Positions 1-6,505 of a DNA stretch of 6,505 nt are shown here, piece after piece. Position numbers and translations under genes: made by a program. Every line of letters begins with the position of its first letter. Positions within the stretch are counted from its first letter, which is position 1. The notes under the pieces were generated by a model. That model did no database searches. It was not told the origin of the DNA and saw only the letters and a program-made list of their open reading frames with translations. The stretch is from Deltaproteobacteria bacterium (GTDB taxonomy: Bacteria > Desulfobacterota > Dissulfuribacteria > Dissulfuribacterales > QOAL01), in contig WFRQ01000177.1 in assembly GCA_015486425.1 (NCBI GenBank), forward strand, positions 1 to 6,505, written 5' to 3'.

Positions 1-921
1 GCCCTTGTGCAGAAGGCAAGGGAGAAGTGCCCTGATGCAGCCCTTATTCTCATGAGTGAAAGCTCTGATGCACTGAAGGCAGGGGCTGAAATATGCGGAG
101 ATCACAAACCACTGCTCTATGCCGCTGATTCAGAAAGCTTCAGTGACATGGCATCGGTTGCAAAGGATGCAGGCTGCCCCCTTGCTGTCAAGGGCGCCAA
201 TATTGGCGATGCGGCAGCCACGGCTGAAAAACTCATTGCAGACGGCATGAAGGACCTTGTGCTTGATACAGGGGCCCGCACCATAAAGGCAGCCCTTGAA
301 GACAATATTGCGTGCAGGCGCGCTGCTGTGAAACACAAGTTCAAGCCGGTTGGCTTCCCGACAATCACATTCCCGTGCGAGATCACAGATGATCCCCTCA
401 TGGAATCACTGGTTGCCTCGGTTCTCATATGCAAGTATGCGGGAATCATCGTACTGTCTGATCTTCAGGGTGATACGCTGTTTCCGCTTCTGCTTGAGCG
501 GCTCAACATCTTTACCGATCCGCAGCGGCCAATGGTTGTCCAGGAGGACATCTATCCAATTAACGGGCCTGATGAGAATTCTCCGGTTCTTGTTACCTGT
601 AACTTCTCTCTTACATACTTTATTGTCTCCGGTGAGATCGAAGGCAGCAAGATTCCGTCCTGGCTCCTTATCAAGGATACTGAGGGGCTTTCAGTCCTTA
701 CCGCATGGGCAGCAGGGAAATTCAGCGCAGACCTCATAGCCATGTTTGTCAAGAAGAGTGGCATTGAAGACAAGGTCAAGCACCGCAGCCTGATTATCCC
801 AGGCTATCTTGCCTCTATAAAGGGCGAGCTTGAGGAAGAACTTCCTGACTGGACAATCCAGATAGGGCCCAGGGAGGCAAGTCATCTGCCCCCGTTCCTC
901 AAGAACTGGAAGCCTGAGTAG
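1..921 (+). CDS. acsC: Corrinoid/iron-sulfur protein large subunit (CFeSP gamma, AcsC), 3' part
   Basis: This is the C-terminal 306 residues of the large subunit of the corrinoid/iron-sulfur protein. That cytoplasmic protein accepts the methyl group from methyltetrahydrofolate on its cobalamin and passes it to acetyl-CoA synthase. The frame is open from base 1 and ends at TAG 919-921. The GTG at base 7 is an internal codon, not a start, because the family is about 445 residues long. About 140 N-terminal residues, which should hold the [4Fe-4S] motif, lie outside the window. What is seen is the TIM-barrel part (for example KPVGFPTITFPCEI, DLQGDTLFPLLLERLNIFTD) followed by the C-terminal cobalamin-binding domain (VTCNFSLTYFIVSGEIEGSK, PSWLLIKDTEGLSVLTAWAAGK, and the ending IGPREASHLPPFLKNW). 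These blocks are very characteristic of AcsC. acsE follows 122 bases downstream on the same strand, consistent with one acs operon. The archaeal homologue is CdhE, but the neighbouring AcsE points to the bacterial type. Confidence 0.93.
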   Translation, partial: ALVQKAREKCPDAALILMSESSDALKAGAEICGDHKPLLYAADSESFSDMASVAKDAGCPLAVKGANIGDAAATAEKLIADGMKDLVLDTGARTIKAALEDNIACRRAAVKHKFKPVGFPTITFPCEITDDPLMESLVASVLICKYAGIIVLSDLQGDTLFPLLLERLNIFTDPQRPMVVQEDIYPINGPDENSPVLVTCNFSLTYFIVSGEIEGSKIPSWLLIKDTEGLSVLTAWAAGKFSADLIAMFVKKSGIEDKVKHRSLIIPGYLASIKGELEEELPDWTIQIGPREASHLPPFLKNWKPE

Positions 922-954
922 ATAAAAGAAAATACATGGCACCTCAATTCAAGG

Positions 955-1017
955 TGGCAGTTACCCTGTAGCTGCCATTTAAGGATATGGCCATTGGGCA
1001 GGGCCGTGGTTCCTGCC
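955..1017 (+). other. Two tandem hairpins in the acsC-acsE spacer
   Basis: The 122-base spacer holds two stem-loops. The first pairs 955-964 with 968-977: ten pairs including one T-G wobble, with loop CCT. The second pairs GGCAGG (997-1002) with CCTGCC (1012-1017) across a nine-base loop. Neither is followed by a run of T, so they do not look like rho-independent terminators. In a cotranscribed acsC-acsE message they could act as processing or stability elements, or tune the relative yield of the two genes. The structure is seen in the sequence; the role is inference. Confidence 0.5.
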
Positions 1018-1043
1018 TGGAAAACCGTATTTAAGGAAAAGAT

Positions 1044-1934
1044 ATGTACGTTCAGTGTATAGCAGAAAGTATAAATATCATGGGGACCCGCACAGGCAAC
1101 GCCATGCGGCAGAGAGACCCGGGGCCCATTGTGGAAATGGCCCACGAGGAAGTGGCTGACGGCGGGGATTTCCTGGACCTGAACATCGGTCCTGCCCGCA
1201 AGGATGGCACAGACCTCATGCCCTGGATAGTCAGGGTCACAGAGGAAATCACTGACTGCCCCCTCTCTATGGATACTACCAACGCAGATGCCCTGATTAC
1301 CGGCATGAAGGCTGCAAAGAATCCAGGCAGGCACCTGATGAATTCAATCTCTCTACAGCCTGAGCGCATGAAAAAGCTCATACCTGTTGCCGCAGAGGCA
1401 GGGTGCTATGTTGTTGCACTTCTATGGGGAGTTGACGGTATGCCCAGGGATTCAAACGAGCGTGCCTCAATGACTGTGGAGCTGTGCATGGCCATGAATG
1501 AGGCAGGTATTCCCAATGAAAAGATTCTGGTTGATCCCATTGGCACACCAATCACCCTTGGTTCCGACCAGGTAATGAGCGGGCTTGACTTCATGGCAAT
1601 GCTTCCTGAAATCGTTCCTGGAGCAAAGTCAACCGTGGGGCTTTCAAACGTCTCCAATGGTGTGTCAACAGAGAAACGTCATTATCTCAATCGCGCATAT
1701 CTTGCCATGCTCATGAAGTATGGTATATGGTCTGCTATAGTTGATACTTATGATCACGAGCTGGTTGAGCTTGCTCATGGAGAGAGACCAGAGCTTATAA
1801 AGATTGTCCATGACATCATGGAGGACAATGATCCGGACCCTGATTCCCTCAGCCCCAAGGAGCTTGAGTATTACAAGACTACCAGGGTGCTAATGGGCAA
1901 AACCGTATTTTCAGAGTCCTGGCTTGAACTTTAA
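1044..1934 (+). CDS. acsE: Methyltetrahydrofolate:corrinoid/iron-sulfur protein methyltransferase (MeTr, AcsE)
   Basis: AcsE transfers the N5-methyl group of methyltetrahydrofolate to the Co(I) cobalamin of the corrinoid/iron-sulfur protein, the last step of the methyl branch. The 296-residue product is a pterin-binding TIM barrel. By motif match to the Moorella enzyme, its pterin-contacting residues are present: Asp77 in SMDTTN, Asn100 in MNSIS, Asp164 in LVDPIGTP and Asn202 in GLSNVSNG. The N-terminal IAESINIMGTRTGNAM block is also typical. Start ATG 1044 has an AAGGA site at 1033-1037, six bases upstream. The Moorella protein is about 262 residues. The extra length here seems to sit near residues 245-275, a stretch rich in Asp, Glu and Pro (DIMEDNDPDPDSLSPKELE) placed before the conserved-looking C-terminal helix. 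Position directly after acsC supports AcsE over other pterin methyltransferases such as the MetH domain or MtrH. A strong terminator follows 48 bases after the stop. Confidence 0.93.
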   Translation: MYVQCIAESINIMGTRTGNAMRQRDPGPIVEMAHEEVADGGDFLDLNIGPARKDGTDLMPWIVRVTEEITDCPLSMDTTNADALITGMKAAKNPGRHLMNSISLQPERMKKLIPVAAEAGCYVVALLWGVDGMPRDSNERASMTVELCMAMNEAGIPNEKILVDPIGTPITLGSDQVMSGLDFMAMLPEIVPGAKSTVGLSNVSNGVSTEKRHYLNRAYLAMLMKYGIWSAIVDTYDHELVELAHGERPELIKIVHDIMEDNDPDPDSLSPKELEYYKTTRVLMGKTVFSESWLEL

Positions 1935-1981
1935 GCCTGCTGCACGGCTGATACTGCTGTGCATTGTGATTCTCCAATATT

Positions 1982-2006
1982 GGCGGGCTTTGTCCCGCCT
2001 TTTTTT
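1982..2006 (+). terminator. Rho-independent terminator after acsE
   Basis: A perfect six-pair GC stem (GGCGGG 1982-1987, CCCGCC 1994-1999) with loop CTTTGT is followed immediately by seven T (2000-2006). It lies 48 bases after the acsE stop and 117 bases before the fdhA start. It should therefore end the acs transcript and make fdhA a separate transcription unit. There is no T-tract on the other side, so it acts on the + strand only. Confidence 0.93.
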
Positions 2007-2057
2007 GTGCAGGAGCGCATGGCGGGAATGTGAGGGTTTTACTTCACTTTTCATGTT

Positions 2058-2090
2058 GCCTCGCTCATTATTCCAGACCATGAGAGAGGC
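2058..2090. promoter_or_regulatory. Inverted repeat upstream of fdhA (possible operator or leader hairpin)
   Basis: GCCTCGCTCAT (2058-2068) and ATGAGAGAGGC (2080-2090) are inverted copies matching at 10 of 11 positions, separated by 11 bases. The element lies between the acs terminator and the fdhA ribosome-binding site, ending 32 bases before the ATG. It could be a binding site for a dimeric regulator or a hairpin in the fdhA leader. A weak promoter-like pair (TTCACT 2043-2048, CATTAT 2066-2071, 17-base spacing, 4 of 6 matches each) overlaps its left arm, which would suit an operator, but that match is poor. The repeat is seen; its function is inference. Confidence 0.4.
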
Positions 2091-2122
2091 GAAATAATCC
2101 TTAGAGGATAGTAAGGGCAGTT

Positions 2123-5100
2123 ATGGCAGATACATTTACAATTATGATAGACGGCGCAGAGGTGAGGGTCCTGCCGGGGGAGACCATACTTGCTGCAGCA
2201 GGCAATGCAGGTGTGAAAATACCCACCATGTGCCATCTTGAGGGAAGTGATGACTCCAGCAGGCCATGTCTCATGTGCATGGTTGAGGTTGAGGGTGTCG
2301 GAAGGGTGAGGGCCTGTGCCACTGAGGTTGAGCCCGGCATGACCGTCACCGTCAGGAGCAAGGAGCTTGATGCCTTCAGGAAGGAGAGGCTCAGGACCCT
2401 GACTCTCAGCCACTATGGAGACTGCAGGGCCCCGTGCAATCTCACGTGCCCTGGCGGAATCAACGTGCAGGGTTATGTGAATCTCATTGCACGAGGTGAA
2501 TATGAGGCGGCACTCCGGGTCATAAAGGAGAAGAACCCGCTTCCAATTTCAGTAGGCAGGGTATGTCCCCGTTTCTGTGAGACAAGATGTCGCAGGGTAC
2601 TCCTTGACGAGCCCATTGCCATCAATCATCTGAAGAGGTTTGTGGGAGATCAGGCAGTACGGTCAAGACATCTCAAGGAGGAACTTGCACCTGCTACAGG
2701 CAAGAGAGTGGCAATCATAGGAGGGGGGCCTGCTGGCCTTTCGTGTGCATACTACCTGCGCAAGAATGGACATGCGGCAACCATCTTTGAGGTGGAGGAC
2801 AAACTGGGCGGGCTGCTTCGCTACGGCATCCCCGGTTATAAACTTCCCAACCGTGACGTTGACCGCGAGGTTCAGAATATCCTCAACCTTGGCATCCAGG
2901 TCAAGCTCAAGAAGCGGTGGGGGGCTGATTTTACACTTCAGAGCCTTAAAGATGACGGCTTTGACGCCATATTCATTGCAACAGGGCTTGCACGTCAGAA
3001 GCAGATGGATATTGACGGAGCTGAGCATGTGGTATGCGGGCTCAAATACCTGCGCGAAATCAACTGCGGCACCCCGCCTGAAATAGGTGAGAAGGTGCTG
3101 GTTGTGGGGGGTGGAGATATAGCAATTGATGCGGCAAGGAGTGCAAAGCGTCAGGGCGCCGCAGAGGTAACAGTAATATATCCCCGGTCCAGGGTTGAGC
3201 TTCCTGCCCATCAGCGCGAGATAGATGAAGCCGAGAAGGAGGGGGTACAGTTCTTCCTCATGGCAATGCCTCTTGCCCTTTCAAAGGAAGATGGTGCCAT
3301 CAAGGTGGAAATGGCCCGTACCATACTTGATGAGCCCAATGAAAAGGGTGTTCGTAATCCAATCCCAATGCCTGGCTCAAGGCTCTTCTGGCAGGGTGAT
3401 ACGGTGATATCGGCCCTTGGCCAGGTAGGAGATGACAACTTCCAGGCCTTTGGAGAGATTGAGGCATCCATAAAACTCACCCCGAGAAAGACAATCAAGG
3501 CCCATCCCAGCACCATGAAGACAAATCTGGACGGGATATATGCCGGAGGGGATGCGGCAAGCGGCTCACGCACGGTTATTCAGGCAGTATCTGCAGGAAG
3601 ACGCGCTGCAGAGGCCATGCACCTCTCCTTCATGAATGAAAAGATAGGTATTGCAGAGCCGAGATTTAACTTTACAAAGGGCAAGCGCTTTGAAGATGTG
3701 GACATGCATAACTTTGAAGGCTATTCCATGCGCCTCAATGAGGTGATGCCTGCCCGTCCACCTGAGCGCCGGATACATGATTTTGATGAGGTGCAGCTCG
3801 GTTTCTCAGAGGAAATGGCTGTACGTGAGGCAAAACGCTGTCTTCAGTGCGGATGTCTTGGTGTGTCAAAGTGCACTTACCGTGAGCTCTGTGTTGAATA
3901 CAAGGTAAAGGTCAACGAGGCGCCAGTCAGGCTCAGGTACAAGGTTGACGATTCCCATCCATTCATATCAGTTGATCCCAACAAGTGCGTTGGCTGCACG
4001 AGGTGTGAGCGGGCATGCCGTTATAATGGTATTGATCTTTCCATTACAATGGATGATAAAACCCAGGCGCTTTCCGAGGTGTCAATATCGTTTAATGATA
4101 ACTGTGTGGCATGCGGGGCCTGTGTTGATGCATGTCCAACAGGGACGCTGGTCAAGAAGGACCCTGTGGCGCCTCTGCTGCCTTCGCAGATAAAGCCCAT
4201 TCAGAGCGTATGTACATACTGCGGTACAGGGTGCAGTGTGGAAGTAGTGGCAAACTACGGCTCCATCATGGAGATAAGGGCAGACCGCTCAACAGCACCA
4301 AACTTTGGTCAGCTCTGCATAAAGGGCAGGTTTGGCTACACATTTTACCGTAATCAGGAGAGGCTTCGAATGCCGCTGGTACGTGAAACCATTGATGAGC
4401 CATTCCGCGAGGTTGACTGGAATGAGGCCCTCATGATGGCGGCACAGAAAATGGGGCGTCTGAAGGATACCAGCGGTGCGGACAGCATTGGCATCCTGGC
4501 ATCGTCCAGGTGTACCAATGAGGAGAATTACCTGCTCCAGAAGCTGGCACGAGCGGCCTGGGGCACGAATAACGTGGATAACTGTGCCCGGGTCTGACAC
4601 GCTCCTTCAGTCAGCGGTCTGCTGGCTACACTTGGAAGCGGTGCAGCAACAACTCCTTTTTCACATATTGTGGGAACAGACGTATTGCTTGTATGCGGCT
4701 CAAATACCACAGAGGCCCATCCCATTGTGGGCCTGAAGGTTAAAGAGGCTGCAAGAAGGGGCACAGCGTTTATTGTTATTGATCCAAGGCGCACAGATGT
4801 TGCGGCCATTGCTGATGAGCAGGAAAACGGTATATGGCTGAGGCTCAAGCCTGGTACAAATATTCCCCTGATAAATGCAATTCTTCATACTATTCTATCA
4901 GAAGGCCTTGAGAACAAGGAGTTTCTGGAGGCAAGGTGTGAGAATATTGATCACGTAAGGGAGCATGTGAAGGACTACTCTCCTGAGCAGATGGAGGAGA
5001 TAACCGGCGTTTCAGCATCTCTTGTAAGAGAGGCTGCGCGCAAGTATGCAGAGGCTGAAAATGCCCTTATCCTCTATGGCCTTGGTGTTGCCGAGCATAA

Positions 5101-6247
5101 GGGAGGCACTGCCGGCGTCATGGCCCTGGCAAACCTTGTGCTTGCAACCGGCCACGTCGGAAGGCCGCATAACGGTATCAATCCGCTTCGCGGTCAGAAC
5201 AACGTGCAGGGCGCCTGTGACATGGGCACCCTTCCCTATACCTTCCCGGGGTACCAGGCAACTGATGATGAGAAGGCGCTGGTGAAGTTTGCAAAGGCAT
5301 GGGGTGTTGCAAGTCTTCCTGCCACCGCAGGCCTGCTTGAGCCCCAGATGTATGACAAGGCGCTGAAGGGCGAGTTCCGCGGTCTGTACTGCGTGGGGTA
5401 TGACCCTGCCCAGACCCAGGCAAATGTGGGCCATGTGCATAAGGCTCTCAGTGCGATGGACTGTGTGATTGTGCAGGATATGTTTCTTACGGAAACCGCA
5501 AAGTTCGCTCACATTGTGTTCCCCGCCGCCTGTTTCTATGAGAAGGACGGGACATTCTCCAGTGGTGAGCGCAGGGTGCGCAGGGTAAAGAAGGCTGTAA
5601 ATCCCCCTGGAGAGGCAAAGGCCGACTGGGAGATTATCTGCCTGCTGTCACAGGCAATGGGCTATCCCATGTTCTACACAGGGCCGGAGCAGATTATGAA
5701 CGAGCTTGCAGCTCTTACGCCGCCATACGCCGGAATCTCATATGACAGGCTTGAGGGAGACGGCCAGGTGTGGCCATGTCCGGAGCAGGGCCATCCCGGC
5801 ACACCCCTGCTTCATACAGAGACATTTCCAATAGGAAAGGGCAGGTTGCAGGCAGTATCCTACATGGTCTCTGAGGAATATTCAGACAGTGACTACCCGC
5901 TGGTTCTCATAACTGGCCGAAGGCTGGAGCACTACAACAATGGCTCAATGACAAGGCTATGTGAAGGTTTTGACATTATTGCAGGCCATGAACTGGTGGA
6001 AATCCATCCGGATGACGCGGCCAGCATGGGCATTGAGGATGGAAGCCCTGTGAGGGTCACCTCAAGGCGTGGCAAGGTAAGGGCAGTAGCCAGGGTCACA
6101 GAGCGCAGCCGTCCGGGTACTGTGTTTATGACCTTCCATTTCCCTGAGAGCCTTACCAATATACTAACCAGTCCGGGAATGGACCCAAAGACACTGACTC
6201 CTGAGTACAAGGTGGCAGCAGTGAAAGTGGAGGCTGCATCCAAATAA
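2123..6247 (+). CDS. fdhA: Selenocysteine formate dehydrogenase alpha subunit fused to a GltD/NfnB-like FAD-NAD(P)H module
   Basis: This enzyme interconverts CO2 and formate at a Mo or W bis-molybdopterin site. It is read as one 1374-residue protein with the in-frame TGA at 4595-4597 decoded as Sec825. The frame is unchanged across the TGA, and the residues read through it (CARVUHAPSVSGL) are the formate dehydrogenase active site, with His826 beside Sec. Domains in order: [2Fe-2S] ferredoxin, residues 1-80 (Cys37, 49, 52, 65); GltD-type cluster domain, 97-175 (Cys101, 105, 109, 148, 152, 156); FAD site GGGPAG, 200-205; NAD(P)H site GGGDIA, 329-334, followed by YPRSR 353-357; Cys-rich linker, 573-590; two [4Fe-4S] ferredoxin motifs (Cys622-632, Cys661-671); catalytic domain with CTYCGTGC (697-704), Cys732, Lys734 and RGQNNVQGACDMG (Arg1023); and a C-terminal dinucleotide-binding domain from about 1258. 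There is no Tat signal or membrane segment, so it is cytoplasmic. Start ATG 2123 has AAGGG at 2113-2117, and the ferredoxin fold begins at once. It lies beyond a terminator and thus has its own transcript. The electron partner is inferred; choice of NADPH over NADH and of Mo over W is not settled. Confidence 0.95.
4595..4626 (+). promoter_or_regulatory. UGA selenocysteine codon with bacterial SECIS hairpin
   Basis: The TGA at 4595-4597 is followed within the coding sequence by a hairpin. GTCAGC (4610-4615) pairs with GCTGGC (4621-4626), six pairs including one T-G wobble, around loop GGTCT (4616-4620). The GGTCT lies at bases 22-26 counting from the T of TGA, the same place as the GGUCU of the Escherichia coli fdhF SECIS. 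A T is also kept at position 17, where the fdhF element has its bulged U that SelB recognises. The element should recruit SelB with Sec-tRNA, so the organism must carry selA, selB, selC and selD, none of which is in this window. Confidence 0.92.
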
Positions 6248-6287
6248 AATAATCGCCATTCAATCCAGGCATTACCAAAATAGGACT

Positions 6288-6396
6288 GTATCTGCTCAGG
6301 GGGTGCCGCATCTGCTTCGTTGTCGGGGGCTGGAGGTACGGGAAGTACGCCTTCGCCCCCTCTGCCTTGCATCTGCAGCACCCTCTGAGCGGATAC
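6288..6396. repeat. Approximately 109-bp imperfect palindromic intergenic element
   Basis: The outer arms are 6288-6310 and 6374-6396, 23 bases each, which match as inverted copies at 20 positions; two of the three differences are G-T wobbles in RNA. Inside lies a second stem, GGGGGC (6325-6330) with GCCCCC (6355-6360), and at the tip GTAC (6336-6339) can pair with GTAC (6345-6348). ATCTGC occurs three times in the same direction, at 6290, 6310 and 6371. There is no open reading frame of its own and no T-tract. The layout resembles dispersed REP- or MITE-like palindromes between genes. From memory, similar elements occur in deltaproteobacterial genomes, but I could not check this. It begins 41 bases after the fdhA stop, so it would also shape the 3' end of that message. 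Confidence 0.75.
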
Positions 6397-6476
6397 GTGT
6401 CAAGAAAAAAATTGTTGTGTGAAAGGCGACTTTCCGTTATGGGAATTCATCCTTGAGGGGGAGTGAGCAGTTACAT

Positions 6477-6505
6477 ATGACTTTACAAAGGGGCGTTATG
6501 AAAAA
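6477..6505 (+). CDS. Possible start of a further gene, cut by the window edge
   Basis: Two in-frame ATG codons, at 6477 and 6498, open a frame that runs off the window end. The second has a good ribosome-binding site, AAAGGGG at 6487-6493, four bases upstream. The first has only a G-rich stretch (6457-6463) about 13 bases upstream. I prefer 6498. Fewer than ten codons are visible, beginning Met-Lys from 6498, so no product can be named. The call rests only on the ribosome-binding site. Confidence 0.35.

Noticed and set aside
937..952. Sigma-54-like promoter (TGGCAC, five bases, TTCAA) upstream of acsE
   Set aside because: The -12 part lacks the GC of TTGCA, so only half of the signature is present.
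2663..3211. Antisense open frame of 182 codons inside fdhA, and similar ones at 5012-5512, 882-1334 and 5932-6381 on the - strand
   Set aside because: They lie opposite or largely opposite well-supported genes, show no recognisable domains, and their sequences read like reverse-frame shadows rich in Cys, His, Ser and Pro.
4595..4672. Nonsense mutation or pseudogene splitting fdhA
   Set aside because: The frame is unbroken on both sides, the TGA falls exactly at the known Sec position before His, and a SECIS hairpin follows at the expected distance.
4670..6247. Separate gene starting at GTG 4670
   Set aside because: The GTG is an internal Val codon in the middle of the catalytic domain, and the frame is continuous with the upstream part.
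6288..6396. Palindrome as a rho-independent terminator, CRISPR unit or tRNA-like gene
   Set aside because: No T-tract follows on either strand, there is no repeated spacer pattern, and no cloverleaf or anticodon arm can be drawn.
6421..6434. Small hairpin GAAAG-GCGA-CTTTC with a GNRA-type loop
   Set aside because: A five-pair stem is too short to support a riboswitch or terminator without further evidence.
6412..6443. Sigma-70 promoter for the gene at the right edge
   Set aside because: The best candidate boxes (TTGTTG or TTGTGT with CGTTAT or TATGGG) match only about half of each consensus; that is expected by chance.

Overview
The window carries a piece of the Wood-Ljungdahl (reductive acetyl-CoA) pathway from a strict anaerobe that uses selenocysteine. 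All three recognisable genes lie on the + strand. They are the 3' part of acsC (large subunit of the corrinoid/iron-sulfur protein), a complete acsE (methyltetrahydrofolate:corrinoid protein methyltransferase), and a very long formate dehydrogenase gene, fdhA. The bacterial (AcsC/AcsE) type of the enzymes, the Sec-containing formate dehydrogenase, a base composition that looks close to half G+C, and a large palindromic intergenic element together suggest an acetogen-like, sulfate-reducing or syntrophic bacterium. A deltaproteobacterium (Desulfobacterota) is my best guess. This placement is inference; there is no rRNA or other phylogenetic marker here.

Layout. 1-921: acsC, its 5' end cut by the window edge. 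922-1043: a short spacer with two neat hairpins and no terminator T-tract, so acsC and acsE are probably cotranscribed. 1044-1934: acsE. 1982-2006: a textbook rho-independent terminator that closes the acs transcript. 2007-2122: promoter/leader region of the next unit, with an 11-base inverted repeat. 2123-6247: fdhA, one gene of 1375 codons. It is interrupted only by an in-frame TGA at 4595-4597, which is read as selenocysteine 825; the SECIS hairpin is visible just downstream. 6248-6476: intergenic, dominated by an approximately 109-bp imperfect palindrome (6288-6396). At the right edge a further gene may start (ATG 6477 or 6498).

How the genes work together. FdhA interconverts CO2 and formate, the entry step of the methyl branch. 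AcsE moves the finished methyl group from methyltetrahydrofolate to the cobalamin of the corrinoid protein. AcsC is the cobalamin- and cluster-carrying subunit that hands the methyl group to acetyl-CoA synthase. The most striking object is FdhA. It fuses a [2Fe-2S] ferredoxin domain, a GltD/NfnB-like FAD and NAD(P)H module with its own cluster domain, a two-cluster ferredoxin domain and a Sec-dependent molybdopterin catalytic domain into about 1374 residues. On sequence alone it looks like a one-polypeptide pyridine-nucleotide-linked formate dehydrogenase / CO2 reductase.
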